Notes: generated by a model not told the origin, from the letters alone. DNA of 64,000 nt from Uloborus plumipes (GCA_038373865.1 JAXGGA010001657.1:80580-144579); one strand, 5' to 3'. Counted from the stretch's first letter, positions 1 to 13,471 are shown. A program made the numbers and translations.

Positions 1-2364
1 TGAATTACGAATGTTTAAAATATCTTAGCATATAAACAATAGACTTTATGAAGAGGGGGGGGGTCTTTTTTTTAATCGACATGCTTTCTGGGTTTGGAGG
101 TGGGGAGGAGTCTTCGAATTTCAATAAAAATCCAAGATCAAAAAAATTCTTTTGTTTAATCTAAAAGCAAGTTTAAGAAAGTTCTAGTGACTTGTTCATA
201 AAATTTGTCTTATCTTAAGATGTGTAAGCAATAAAAATGAACTGTATGCCATTGGAAAATCTTCGAAAATCAGAGGTTTAGTTATCTTAAATTAAGTGGG
301 CAACTTATTTAGAATCTAATGTTTAAATTATATTATTTTTCTTTTTTTTTTTTTTGCTTTTTTCATGTGATTACTTTCAATTTTGTTTGAAATGCCTTTA
401 ATGATCACTTCAGTTTCAAGAAAGAACTCGTTAACTTCGCATATCAAATGATATTGTTTAAGCTGCAAAAACAAGGCAAACACATTTTTATTTTAAACAT
501 TGGTGGAATGTTTAAAATCAAAAACGTATTTGACTTTTTGAACAACTTGTAGTTTTTGCCCCTAAGGACCCCTACCAACTGTGCAGTAAATTTCCTTTTT
601 TTATTTATATTCATTTGTTAACGACCAAATGTTTTATCCCTTACCAGAACGGAAGAACTGCTCTGAATTTTATTGTCCGCTGAAGCAAAAAGTTTAAGAA
701 TTGCGACTGTGTTCCGAATTTGCGTTAAAAGAATTATAGTAGATGCACTTGAATTAGTAGCACATTCTATTAGTCTCGCCGTGTACTTCTCACATACGAT
801 ATGCAATCGAACCCCGTTTTGACGAGCCTCTAGAGTCTTTTAAATATTTATAGTGACACTATCTAACAATATTAAAGTATTTCAGTTATTTCCTTTAAAA
901 GAAGCAATTAATGGAAAACGTAGCTAGAAAGTTGTCCTTAGTAGCAACGCAAACACATTTCGCATTTTTCGTGGCATTTTTCAACATAAAAAATGTAAAA
1001 AAAAACTTTTTTTCTTTGAAAAGACATAGCAAAAAAATGGTTCTACTCAGCGATATCACCTTCGGTTCAAAATTAAACCAATTTGAATGAACCTTTTTTG
1101 AGAAAAGTTAAAGATTTAAAAAAATATGGCAATGAATTCCTAATTCTTACAATTAACAGTTTTCGAGTTAAGAGAAGGAAATTAAATAAGATTAAAATAT
1201 GTATCAATAAAAATAAGTGTTCATTTCATCTCATGTTCTCTAAAATGAGGTTCAATTGCATATAACTCATATTTTAGTACTAAGAGTAGCATCAAGGACA
1301 CGCTGCACCAGCACCGAAAGCTACGATATAGGAAATATGCATGAAGAAAAGCAACTTATACACATTTTACGAAGAGAACAACTGTGGAATCTGATTCTCA
1401 CCGAACTATATTGTTTTCTTCAGATTTGAGGGGGAAAACAGTTATAACGGTAATTAATTCTTCGCAGTATAATTTCGGCTTCTGTTCTAATAATTTAAGA
1501 GCAATTAGGGTGCCAATAATTTAACTTAAAGCAGAACACGGACAAAATAACTTGTATATTATTTTTTATAGCTTAACTTTAAGTCGTAGACTTGATTAAC
1601 AAAATAAAAATTTAATGTTAAAAATCCAAAGTAGAGGAAAAGAATAACGTTTTGAACCAGAATAAGAGCCAACTTTCAGCAAACTATCATCTGTTATATT
1701 TGTTTGAAAATAACTTTTCAAAAATATAAACTATGCTACCATCATTTACATGACGAGAACGAAGTCAGAATGTTTTTAATAGCGTCACTAGTTTAAAAGA
1801 TTTTTGACCAAAATAACATTTTAACCGTCTCTTTTACCACTGTACCCGATCCGGATCATGTGAAACGAAGAAGTTAAATACAAAGCAGATTTATTTAGCT
1901 GAATCTGTTAGTAGTGAGAAATGAAATTAGTTTATGAAAAAATATAAATCAAATTTCATAAACTAAAAAAGGGAGATTGATGCAAAAAGTTTTGTTAAAG
2001 GAAATCTTTACGTCACATAAGGTCTTTAGTTGTTTATTTTGTCATTTTTGGTGCAACATGACTTGAGTATTGCAGCAAGGTATTTTAACCATTGTTTTCA
2101 GTAAATGTTGAAGAAAATATTTTTTAAATGCAAGAGAACTTTTTGCCAACATTAATGATAGCAATATTGTTCTATACCTATACCATGTCGGATACAGATG
2201 CTTCAAGAAATATCGATAAGTTTGTTTTTCATCATAAAAGTAAAATTCAAGTTTTGCCACTTTATAACTAAAACATCAGAAAATAACCACATTTCAACCG
2301 ATTTTGCTTGTCACATACAGAAACAATTTAAACTTAAGTGAAAGAAAATCGCTATGAAAGGCAT
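1..2364. other. AT-rich sequence, no gene seen
   Basis: Homopolymer-rich, AT-rich sequence with only short chance open frames. I found no acceptor/donor pair enclosing an open GC-richer segment and no repeat with clear ends. It is probably intron or intergenic DNA upstream of the exons that start at 6.1 kb. Confidence 0.5.
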
Positions 2365-2631
2365 TTAAATGACCATTTGAAATAAATATTGTATTGAAAA
2401 CGGGTAGGGGTTTCGATGGTTCGTTAGGAAGTAATTGGATTCATAAAATTTTCCGGGTTTCCCATTCCTCTCAAGGGAAATAGCATAGCTCCAATACCAC
2501 GAAGGCAACCAAGAAGACAACCTAGCAAGAGCCCAATAAAAAAAAGAAGGAAAAATTCCCCCTAAGCCATAACCCACCCTTTCCCCATCTAGTTGGGAAC
2601 CCTTGTAATTTTCCTTAATTTCAAAGCACAT
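2365..2631 (-). other. Unrecognised 88-codon open frame, minus strand
   Basis: An ATG-initiated open frame lies in a stretch richer in G+C than its surroundings. The peptide has an aromatic, Trp/Tyr-rich middle (around residues 25-52, including FYWALARLSSWLPSWYW) and then a polar tail. That composition is odd for a chance frame in AT-rich DNA, but I recognise no family, and a second minus-strand frame is also open over part of the stretch. No convincing splice sites flank it. It could be a decayed insertion of foreign or organellar origin, or chance. Confidence 0.2.
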
Positions 2632-2689
2632 CGTTTCTTATGTATTTGTATGTGGATGAATTTTTGATTTCTTTAAAAATAACCATTTT

Positions 2690-3512
2690 AAACTTTCTAA
2701 AAACCCGTGTTCAAAAGATAACATAGAAAAATGTTTTTGGCAAACTAACGTGTAACCCCTCCCCTGTACAATACCTCAAATTTACATTTAAAAAAATGTT
2801 AGGTTGGGAACGAAAATAAAAACATATCTTTAGTGTAGAAGCATATCTATTTTAACCACAAATGAAATTTTTCAGGGTCTAAATATGTAGATAAAAACAT
2901 TGTTACAATTTTAGACTTTGGAGATAAAATGTTTGAATTTCAAAACATAAAATGTAGTGAGTTAGTTATAAATTAAAGTGAAATTAATTATGACTTAACT
3001 GCATTAGGCGCTTTATTTTCAATCAAAATGAATTTAAAATTCAACAAAGTAAAGTATTGAAATGTATAGTTCAATCTTTCTAATGATATACAAAACTTAG
3101 AATTTTGTCATCATAAAAATATGACTTTCATGTGGACATTTTCGTGTGATTGCACATATATAATTTAAACTTCTTTAAAAGACATTTCTAGAGGTAACAT
3201 CGAAAAATATTTTTTAAAGCGAAGCGTAAACCCAACCCTCCCCCTCCTGTCTCTTCTACCCCCACAAACTGCCACAGATTCGCATTTATGTATCTATTAG
3301 CTTTGGAACGTAAATTTTAATCATGTTCATAGTATAGAGCATAAATAAATACTAAATTAAAAACCTATTTTAACTAGAAATTAAATTCGGCAAGGTTTAA
3401 ATGTACATTAGAACGCTGCTATAATTTCAGACGATACGGGAGAAAGTTTAAATTTAAGAACGTAAACGAATTAGTTATAAGTCTCAAAGGGAAATTAATT
3501 AGGACTTAACCA
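2690..3512. repeat. Diverged tandem duplication, two copies about 460 bp apart
   Basis: The segment at about 2690-3003 recurs in diverged form at about 3150-3512. Shared landmarks come in the same order: an AACATNGAAAAAT block, a pyrimidine-rich CCCTCCCC block, a TTTGGAACGTAAA-like block, TATTTTAAC, and a common end resembling GAATTAGTTATAA followed by GAAATTAATTA and GACTTAAC. Neither copy encodes anything visible. Confidence 0.6.
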
Positions 3513-6094
3513 CAGCGATGTACAGATGAAGTTTTCCATCGTTTAAATGGTAGAAATGAAGTGGTACAAATCGAATTCTTTAGAGAGTTATTTTTATAAA
3601 TCAATACAGAGCTAACCGTTAATAAAATTAAACGATATGATAATAAATCATCTAAATGTTTAAACAGTGGAAAATATTGCGGAGTCTAAATAACGATTTA
3701 CTAACGAAATATATTGAGGGAAGAGCAACCACAAATAAATAGGTAATTAAACTATTTCCCTTGCGGGAAAGTATTTAATTTCAAAATTTGAAATAAATAT
3801 TTAATTTTCTAAAGCGGCGTTTATGTAAAATACCTTTTAATTCCAAGTGGGCATCAAGATGAACAATGAAAAAATGTATGAAGACTTTTTCTTAACGTAG
3901 AATAGTAATTATAACAGTAAAATTACATAAAAAATCGTCTGAACAAACAACTTTTATAGAAATGGCAAGGACTAATAAAATTCAAAATAAAACGAATTTT
4001 TTTTTATTTATAAAGTGCATGAAGATTACTGGGACTGATTTGAAATACTTCATCAAAGATATTTTTTAATTTAAAAGAAAGGATAATTTATATCCAAGTA
4101 ATTTTCGTGGAAAGTTTTTTTTTTTGCCCGAGAAACATTTTTTCTAATTGTAATTCTTGGAAGTTATTTCGTAAAAACAGTTGATATTTTTTCAGAAACA
4201 AATTCCATATGTTTGTGTTATTATTTGGGAGACTTTTTTATGCAAGTATTTTTGAATAAATGTGCTATTCTAGCATTAATCACTAAGTCCCTTTTATTTC
4301 GGCTTTCATATGTTTTTTTATAATAATCATTATTATTAAACATTGCATATTTCGACTTTCACTACCAAGAACTTACTGAAGCATTTTAATCTAAGAAATA
4401 AAATTTTAATGGCTTTACATTCGGTCCATCAAATAAAGTATATCAACTCCTCAAACGTTTATACTTTTCTTATTGACCTAGCAATAACGTTTAAAAAAAA
4501 GTGGGAATTTTTCTTCGTAAGCAAAGTTCACCATGTCTGATGATTTATAATGAAAGTTACTCTATAATACGTTGTTAATTTAACGAATTTACTACTAGTA
4601 ATAATTGTAAATTATTTTCCTTGAATATATTTTTGTTTTCCCAAAAAAGGTTGATCCAAAAACCTATGAGCACTTCAAAGAAGCACTTGGTGCAGTTGAA
4701 AAATTTTCCCCTTTTATTGCTATACATATTGAGCAGTTTTCGGCTTCTAAGTGAAAGCTAAAGTTCAATACCCAACTCAAGAGCTCTTCAAACTTCGGAA
4801 AATGCCTTCGAGTTTTGAGACATTTTCTTTCTTTTTTGAAGAGAAGTTTTCCTTCCTTCCAAAGATTTTAACCGTTGTATCTATAGCGTAGCCTGGAGGG
4901 ACAGTTTAAAAACTTTGCTACTTTAATAATAGGGAAATATAAATCAATTTGTCCTTGTCTGTTTATCACTCAAAGATGTTCCTTAATTTTTCTCATAAGC
5001 TTCGAAAACTAGTAAAACATTTTATCTCACTTTCATTTTCCCTTTAATCTGCATTTTGTATTGTCATGAAAATCGTTTGCATTCATTTACAAAAGAAAAT
5101 TAAATACTTTTCAATACCTATTGATCCTGAAAATACTATTTTTATGTACTAAAGAAAATTTAGAAATCAGATACTAAGTATTATCAGCTTACTTTTATGA
5201 AGATAAAATATCAATCGTTCATCAAGAGATTGTAAGACAATGTAAAATTTCGAAAATATATTTTAAACGAAATTAAAATTGAAAGAACTTGTTAAATACC
5301 TTTTGTTGAATTTAAACTTTTTTGAGCACTATTCTTTATTACATAAAATGAAGTGTTTTATTTGTGCCAAAAATGGAATGCATAAATACTCATATCTTCT
5401 TGTAGATTTTTCAATTTTGTAAGCTTTAATATACAAAGATGAAAAATACAGTAATTTTTTACTCCCATACCTATTTGTCAAAAGATTGTCTGCATTCTTA
5501 CCATGGAATTTTCAATTGTATTTTCCCTTAAAAATAAAAGATCAGGAAAAATAGAGCTAGCAGAAATAATAAATGAAATTAATTTTCCATGCCAACTAGT
5601 CATAACTAATTTTTTTCAAAGAAAAAACAAACCTTACAGTTGTTTAAATTAAACGAATGAAGGAAATACAATTAGCTAGTGTTACAAACACTTTGATTTT
5701 TTCTCGAAGAGAAAAATAAAACACAACTCTCACGAACAATTATGTAATTCTATCAACATAAACACAGGGTCGATGACAGGCCATGTCAGCCTTGTCGAAA
5801 ACTAGGAGCCTGGCCCCTCTTGGGGTCCCGGCACGGATTCAGAGTTGTATTTTTTTTTAATTTTATGGGGGAGGGGGGGGCAGAGATCAAACTGACAAAG
5901 AGCCCGCCGTGGCTCTCGGCGTTATTACTGAAACAATTATATGGGGAATGCAGCGTAATCTACGTTGATTAGAATGTAATCTCCTACATAGATCCACAAT
6001 TGTTGCTCTTCGGTCACTGCAAAATCGTAGAAGGATAGAAAGTTGTTCACCGTCTAAATTTCAACCAATCAAAAGCTTGGTTTTTTGTGTCTAG
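3513..6094. other. No gene seen; one GC-rich island at about 5765-5935
   Basis: Mostly AT-rich with no supported exon. At 5765-5935 there is a locally GC-rich island containing GGAGCCTGGCCCC and a G-run, with no open frame. It resembles the GC-rich ends of decayed hAT-like elements elsewhere in the window, but I cannot find matching termini or a target duplication. Confidence 0.45.
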
Positions 6095-6169
6095 CGCGCC
6101 AACCCGACTTCGCTGTATCGCAGCCGGACCTGGAGAGACCTTTGGAATTTTCGATAGCTTCACAAAAAG
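6095..6169 (+). CDS. 75-nt internal exon of an unrecognised protein
   Basis: A pyrimidine tract ending in GTGTCTAG precedes the exon, and AAAAAG|GTAAAC forms the donor. The supported frame starts after two bases (CG) at 6097, reading RQPDFAVSQPDLERPLEF and ending SIASQK plus one base (phase 1). That leftover G joins the CT at the start of the next exon (13248) to make GCT (Ala), so the phases agree exactly across a 7-kb intron. Another frame (beginning at 6096) is also open over the exon, but it ends in phase 2 and does not fit the next exon. The peptide is polar with acidic and Pro residues. The preceding exon, which must end in phase 1, was not found. Confidence 0.6.
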
Positions 6170-6499
6170 GTAAACACCCTTCAGTAATTTCAAATTCTTC
6201 AGTCTTCATTTTGTTTTCTAGCTTTAGTAGCTATCAATTAAAGATTGTCGCACTACTTATAAAACTTGAAGAGGGTGCTGCAAGGAAAGTTTCTTATTTC
6301 AAAGCAGAACAAGACCTATTTTTGAATAAGATTTGTTTTAACGTAGATTCATATCTAAAGTTTAGTTTTACGCAACTTTGAATCTCACATCAGGTAGCAT
6401 ATTTGATTTATGCACTGAAGTTCCACAATTTTTCACAACTCTTTCTAGCATACAACTGGGTACGTCGGCAATCTCTGTCTGGAGGTTAACCCGGATGGT

Positions 6500-7630
6500 T
6501 TTCGCGTAACTGGACTTTATTTACGTAAAGTTTTCTAGTAACTGGATACAGCTTAATTTTTAGTAACACTGATTTTTACTTAAAATATAGCTGTATGGTT
6601 ACTAGAAAAATTCATGGGTACTTTCCTCTAGATTTTCTAGTTGCAATACAGATTTTTTTTTTCTGCAGTGTAGTAACGATGCTGTTTTTGCAGATTATGA
6701 TCAGCAATTAACATTGTAAAGAAACATCAAGTAGCGTCGTAATGATAGTTTTTTCTGCAGTGTAGTAACGATGCAGTTTTGCAGTTTATGATTAGCAATT
6801 AACATTGTAAAGAAACATCAAGTAGCGTCGTAATGATACAGTTTTTTTTTGCAGTGTAGTAACGATGCAGTTTTGCAGATTATGATTAACGATTAACATT
6901 GTAAAGAAACATCAAGTAGCGTCGTAATGATACAGTTTTTTCTGCAGTGTAGTAACGATGCAGTTTTGCAGATTATGATTAGCAATTAACATTGTAAAGA
7001 AACATCAAGTAGCGTCGTAATGATAGTTTTTTCTGCAGTGTAGTAACGATGCAGTTTTTGCAGATTAAGATCAGTAATTAACATTGTAAAGAAACATCAA
7101 GTAGCGTGGTAATGATAGTTTTTTTCGGCAGTGTAGTAACGATGCAGTATTTGCAGATTATGATCAGCAATTAACATTGTAAAGAAACATCAAGTAGCGT
7201 CGTAATGATAGTTTTTTTTTTGCAGTGTAGTAACGATGCAGTTTTTGCAGATTATGATCAGCAATTAACATTGTAAAGAAACATCAAGTAGCTTCGTAAT
7301 GATACAGCCTCTTCTTAAGGAATGCCACTTAAGAAACAGTTGTATCGGTAAGCGGTTGCCAGTCTTTCAACCTAACTCCCAACTCTACCGTATCTTCTAC
7401 TCTCCTGTCAACTTCCATCAGAAAACATCAGTGTGCTATGATTCCTTGCAGGTAGTTGAATGAAAAGTTGAAATTGCTGTCGAAGTGGGAGTAGGATTGA
7501 ACGAATTCCAATGTGTAATACTACTCATTTTACGAGAAAAGTTTATGGATTTTTTCCTAGAGATTTTCTAGTAGTAATGCACGTTTTATTTTTTTACAGC
7601 GTTTATCGGTTTATTTTTTTAATCCTATAT
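6500..7630. repeat. Minisatellite, about 93-bp unit, seven copies, with related flanks
   Basis: Seven copies of a unit beginning GCAGTGTAGTAACGATGC start at 6665, 6757, 6851, 6944, 7035, 7128 and 7222, so the period is 91-94 bp. The last copy ends near 7308. Each carries AACATTGTAAAGAAACATCA and GTAGCGTCGTAATGAT with few differences, so the array is young. Flanking segments at about 6595-6664 and 7535-7605 resemble each other (AGATTTTCTAGT... then a T-run then CAG), which suggests that the array expanded inside a larger repeat. It lies in the intron after the 6095-6169 exon. Confidence 0.9.
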
Positions 7631-7964
7631 AAAGTGAAATCTTTTTAAATTCTGCTTTGAGCATTAAATTTTTGTTCGTAATATTAGTACAAGTGTCTGA
7701 AAAGGTTCAAGTATATGACTTCATCGGAAATAATACAAATAAATTAAGCTGCTTATCGTAACAGGTTATAAAGTAACTGCTTAGCGTAAAAATAATTATA
7801 AATTATGAATTCTAATATTTATTCCGAACCATTTAAATAGACTTGCTAATTTGAGACCAAAATGCAGCTACTAATATGAGACAGAGGGAGTAAGTTTTAA
7901 TATAAATATAATCTTGTACTAAAAATAAGACACCATAAAATGAATCCCAATACGCTAGAACTGT

Positions 7965-8905
7965 TCAATAAAGAATGTTCAAATTAATAAAGCATAATCA
8001 TGCAATTAATTCTTCAAATGTAATTGCATTTTTCAAATTGGTTTCGATTATATAAAATCTACCTGACAGATCTTTTTTCCTGTCTTCAAAGAAGTGCTGG
8101 AAGCCATTTTTGAACTCATTCTTCAAAGTCACTCTGAATCTTCTACCGTTCCATCTGAACGAGAGAAACGACATTCCGGAGATGTTTTTTCTACTTTGGA
8201 GACATAAATAAGTCCTTAAGAGCTAAATTACAGCTAATATGGATTACCGGGTCCAACAAATAAACCTCCACATCCACCATAACCCCACTTTTCTTCAAGA
8301 ATGAACAATCTAAGTATCCTTTGTGGACAAATGCGTATCACCTGCAGTTTTTTTTTTTTTTTTTGAACAAAGTTTATTCGGAACAACCAAATAAAACGGT
8401 CATTCTTTGATATAGCTTTTTCTACGTAAACTAATGATATTATCCTTCTGTAACAGCAGCGATGATGACGTTTTTTTCAGTTAGAAAAGTTACTTCAGCG
8501 CCAGATTGCCTTTTCTTTGAAACTAATTCTCTTCAAATCTTTAAACATTTAAATACAACTTCTAGCTGTGCTATAGAGAATAACAGACTCCCCAGCAGCT
8601 TCCTGTAACATCTTTTCTACTTCAGCTGCTGGTATTCTTAGAGAAAAACAAAAATTTATGTAAACGTGGTTTTGGTCACCGCGTGTCGCTTCCATCAATC
8701 CGTAAGCGGAAACGAAACTATGTTTATTTGGATGGCTACCGAGGTCATATTACTGATGTCATGATCCTTAAAGTTCAACCATGCATTCTTCACCTATCCC
8801 ACTACACTAAGAAAACTTCGTTTTCTGAGCCTTTATATTTTATTTACGTAAAAAAAAATTGCGATCAGTCTTTACTGAACAACCCTAGTAAGTGTTAACA
8901 GTATT
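7965..8905 (-). mobile_element. Decayed mariner-like element (copy 1)
   Basis: This stretch aligns along its length with 58358-58950, and partly with 60690-60850. Read on the minus strand, the part near 8060-8260 gives mariner-like C-terminal traces interrupted by stops and frameshifts: a PK(V/L)EK motif, then SDGTVEDSE, then KKICQVDF. The matching place in the 58-kb copy reads VDSGHGDQF, close to the CVxxGGDYF end typical of mariner transposases. The identification rests on these short traces and on conservation between the copies. No terminal inverted repeats were identified and nothing here is likely to be functional. Confidence 0.45.
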
Positions 8906-10899
8906 TTAATTTTACTTAAATAAGAACTCGTCAAATTAAGTCTTAATTCTAAAAGCCTTGAAGAACCCTAGAGATTCTAATAGTTGGAATTGTTGTTTAG
9001 GTGACGAAACTTTTATTTTTCTGTTCAGGAATGTGTGAACAAAATATAATTTATGTGCTTGATCGAGGCCTCAATATAGACTTCCTTCTCAGTAATATCT
9101 GCGCAAGTTTAGTACTTTGAAGTGAGAATTGTATTATGGTGTTTGTGTCTAACTGCATGTTTAACTTTACAAAATATTTATTTTTTTGAATTCAATGCCT
9201 GCAATTGCGTTCACAAAGAGCATGAAAACTCGGAATACAAGAAATAATCTTTACTGTATTACGTTATTGATCAGTTTAACGATAATACTGTGCATGTCTC
9301 TCCCCAATTTTTTTTGTATGTTCTCAATGTTTGTGTCATACCGCAGGAAAAACTGCTACCCGTTCATGTTAGTTTTTCTATCATTCTAATTTTTAATTTC
9401 AGTGTGATATTTTTTTAAACCAAGAACTCCGTTAGTCTATGTCACAAGCTTTTACACTATTTTAGTAATGAAATTAACCTACTTTCTACCATTGAATGGC
9501 AGAAAAAAAAAACACCATTTTCGAAAATATTTTTTTCGCCTGACATAATTTATCAAAAAAAAAAAAAAAAACTGGAAAAAACATTCTTCAATAAAGCCGC
9601 TATTGAAGAGTTTTAAACTCTTCGACGGTATTTTTAAACTACTTTTCTTGTGACTTTTATGTCAAAAAATCATTTCTATTATGTATTAGATGGAATTAAG
9701 TTCACATTTTTTGAAATGCGATAAAACTTTTTCGTATGCTGTGAGAAATATAGATTTTAGTTGTTCTATTGTGTACAATTCAATGGTTAAAAAAGTAAAG
9801 TATTCGATTCGAGAATTTCCAATCTAATTAATTATTTTGAGTCATAGCAAGCCTTTTAATTCTGTGCTTTTAAGCATTATAATATAGTATATTTTGTGGG
9901 TTTAGAAACTAATTTTCAAAAAAATGATTTTTGACAAAAAAAAACTATTTTGATGTTGTAAATTTAAGAACACTGAACTACATCGTAGTAAATCAAAAAG
10001 CAGATTAAAAATAATACTATTAGTAATTAGAAGCTAGTGATTAAGGTGCTACTTTAAATAAGTCACCGAAAAAGCAATGAAGATAGCATACTCTTCGAAA
10101 ATTATTGGAATTTCGACAAAGATTTCGTGAATCTATGCAGTGATTAGGATATCGTCATATTCATTAACACTAGGGAACATGGATTTGTATATCATGACAT
10201 GTTTTTGTAAGGGCCTCTGATTCTAAAAAAAAAAAAAAAAAATTGTTGTATCATGTCAAGGTTTCAAGCTACATAAGGCTCGAGTGACATTTTTAAAAAT
10301 AAAAAAATAATAATAATGTATATTTTAAAAAAGTAAACAATTGCATACATTTCGTATAAATGTGCACATTCCATACTACTCAGTATGAAAGTCAGTAAGT
10401 TTACATTTTATGTAAAAAAGTACCTTTTTATGTTACTGACGAACACGGAAATTTAGTCCTTACTAAACCTTCATTTATTATTTATTTATTAATTATTTTG
10501 CATTGACAATATAGTGAACTTAAATTGATCATAAATAGTAATAATAATATTTTAGAAAAGAAACACTATTTAAGATAAAAAATATTAATACCAGCCGAAA
10601 ATGTTTTTATTAACGTAAGGTGTCGAGGCAAAACCGGACGTAGTATTGGAAAATTAATGACAGCTTTTAAAACGGCATATCTATTGTACTCTAAAGCATT
10701 TTAAAAATAGAATGCAGCAAAATTTTTTGCTACAAACTGTCTGGTGTAATGTCAGGACAGCGACTAAGGTACGTGAAACTCCTTGAATTCATTATAGTTT
10801 GCTACTAAATGAGAAGCTGTAACAATACTGCAACAAAAACAAAATGCAAAGTGAATGCGCATAAATGAAGTTTCTACCAAATGGAGGAATAAATTGAGC
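8906..10899. other. Intron sequence, no feature seen
   Basis: AT-rich, with several A- or T-runs (for example near 9557 and 10226). No open exon-like segment with paired splice sites was found. Confidence 0.45.
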
Positions 10900-11235
10900 A
10901 ATTTTACTTTTGCAAAGTAACATTACAGAAAGCATCTGTGATCAATTTTAAGCAAATAATTTTAAAATAGTTTTTTTTAATGAAAAATAAGTTCGCAAAA
11001 AAAAAACTTACTTTCTGCGGCTACCCATACTGAATCGTTGCTTGACTGATTTGTCTGAAAATAGCTGTCAATAAATAAACTTTGATGTCCAAATAGTGGC
11101 TCTTACTAGTTTTCTCAAGAAGAAGGACTATTTAAATTGTGAAAAACAGCTTTATTAAATTGATATACCTATTACAGGTTTTTCTATGCAGTAACTAACA
11201 AGCATTCCGTTTTTAGACTACTGGGCATAAATGCG
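10900..11235 (+). mobile_element. piggyBac-like MITE, copy A, 5'-truncated
   Basis: Shares long blocks in order with the complete copies at 16604-17122 and 51165-51654: AGTAACATTACAGAAAG, TGTGATCAATTTTAAGCA, GTTGCTTGACTGATTTGTC, GTGAAAAACAGCTTTA and GCAGTAACTAACAAGC. Its right end reads GGGCATAAATGCG followed by TTAA, a one-base variant of the family terminus. The left third and left terminus are missing. Confidence 0.75.
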
Positions 11236-11239
11236 TTAA

Positions 11240-13247
11240 TACTTACTCATTGTTCATAGAAATCGTGCTAACTTCTTTCAAAGTGTTGTCCTTGTTTTAT
11301 TGGGTATTTTAACTTATGTTTTTTTTTTCAGATGTGATATTATTTCCCCTATTTTTTTGTTTGTCATTGTAAAGCTTGAGTTTTTCCTTATTTTTTTCAG
11401 GCTTTCTTTTAAAGTGAATGTACATATATTAATGTATAAACCGTAGCCGCAAAATAAGCATAAGTTTTTGAGGGGTTTTCTGTACTAAGATTCATGTACT
11501 ATGATCTTGTACTTGACCAACATAAGAGTATAGACATTGCTTACGGTTAAACTTACTTTAAGCTACAACACTCCAAAATTATTTGTAGTCATAGTGCTAC
11601 TTTTTGATAGTCATTACTGAACACTTTGAATGCTCTCTCATCGGAGAATGAAGTTCTCGTCCTATTTTTAGCACTTTTTAACAGCGATGTTTTTAACTTT
11701 TAGTTTTATCTTTCAAGCGACATATGGTTTTGCGAGTTTATTTTAAGCTCAAAATATTACATTTTAAATTGATCAATTTTCAACCTAAATCTATTTTAAT
11801 CTTTCCCTAGCACCACAGCATAGAATTCTTTTTAAAACATATGTATACCTTCTATACCTAACAATTTGTTTAATCTGGAGCCGAAAATATCCCAATGAAA
11901 AAAACTTTACAATCCTCTTTCAGTAACATTTTTTAATGAAAGTAATCTAAACTTCTGGTTGGTAAAATGAACATGTATGTTGGTGATAAAACCATTTAAG
12001 CTCAATTTTTAAAATGCTAATACTTATTTTCCGTTTGATTATTGGAAAAAGTAAATTTTTATGGCTTGAATATTATACTTAAACAGTTTGATTCTTATTC
12101 TAACCTCTGCTTAATATCATATAAGATATTGTTATGATCAGTAGGTTACAAATTACTTGAAAAAGTAGTAATAACCATAAAAGGAACAATAAGCTAACAA
12201 GGAAAAAATGTCTTCCACTCTTAGTTTGCTTTTATCTCATTAATCAGTTCTTTATAACAGGATTTTTAATTGAAATTGTTACTTAAGATTTGTTATTAAA
12301 GTATTGAATTTTTTAGCACCAAAAGTGGAGCACTTGTTTGTTCTCGATTGTTTACTTGTTTTTATGAAGTGCGCTAAAACATTCTATACCCTATAAAACA
12401 AATGTGATACTTTGCATCATTCTTCTGAGCATCTTGGAAAATATATTCTTTTATTATATTACTTATACGATTTACTTCTTTTTCTTGGTCAACTTATGTC
12501 TAACTTTTCAATTAGCCTTGTTGCAGTTTACAGAGCAGAGGAATGTATGTTAAGGCTTCACAGTATGATTCACTGTTTTTACAAAACGTAAATAAACAGT
12601 TTTGCCTCTCATGACTTGAATTTGTTTGCCAAAAGAGGGATTAAGCTCCAAAATGAGATCTATTTAGTAGCAACTAATTTCCATTAGTAAGATCAAACAG
12701 AAATCAGACGCATGTTTGAAAAAAGTTAGATATCAACGATAAAAGAATGTTGGCACAAAAAACACATGAACTTTAAAACAGCGAGGCATATTAGTGATTC
12801 CGTTAGTAAAACCTGCTAGGCAATGATGCAGCAGGTGAACATCCGCTTTGGTTATCTAGTTATTCAATAGATGACACCACTTAAATTATGCAGAAAGAAC
12901 CTATTTTAGTAGCACCATCTATTGAGTAAGTTTATGACTAGAGTGTTTGGTGTCGATCTAAATTCAGACTACGCATCAGTACAGCTACTTATACCTCAGA
13001 AAAGCCGTTCATTGCCATAGCTTTGGCATACTTGAAAAATAAAACTATTTCTGATGCTCATACCGTATAAGCAGTAACCACTCGTTACTCGGCCATTTGT
13101 CATCAGGTCATTCGTATGTATCCGCGTACTAGGAGAACAATGACAGGCCACTCTTTTAATTAGCTGAATTGGTTTTGAAAAATTTTTCAGATGATCCCAT
13201 TATTTATAAAATATGTTTCTCTTCCTCTTCCTTCTGAATTCGTACAG
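11240..13247. other. Intron upstream of the 13.2-kb exon
   Basis: AT-rich with no supported exon. It ends in a strong acceptor: the pyrimidine tract TTTCTCTTCCTCTTCCTTCT leads to GTACAG at 13247. An alternative AG at 13190 also has a T-rich tract, but it does not give the phase match with the upstream exon. Confidence 0.5.
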
Positions 13248-13471
13248 CTACTGCAAATCACCTGGTGAAGTCGTTGCCGAATGCCTCTTCGGATTCGGAC
13301 CTGACCCGGTTCCGATATGGGTCTCCCTCTTTCAGCAACGACGAGGGAATGCCAGGCGTCAGAGGCATCTCTGGGGCCCCCAAAGAGAACAGCCAGTCGT
13401 CGACCACCTCCAAATTTCTCAGGGACATGCAAGCTCACAGCAAGCATCACGTGGGGGAAAAAGTCGCTCAG
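13248..13471 (+). CDS. 224-nt internal exon of an unrecognised Ser-rich protein
   Basis: Acceptor at 13247 after a long pyrimidine tract; donor CTCAG|GTAAGT at 13472. After two bases (CT) the frame is open for 74 codons and ends in phase 0. It begins TANHLVKSLPNASSDSDL, has a Gly/Ser/Pro-rich centre and ends in a basic, His-rich stretch SKFLRDMQAHSKHHVGEK then VAQ. About 64% of third codon positions are G or C, far above the AT-rich surroundings, which supports coding. Ser-rich runs and basic residues suggest a disordered, phosphorylatable linker. I recognise no catalytic motif or membrane segment. Downstream it can splice in phase to either 14282 or 15035. Confidence 0.85.
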
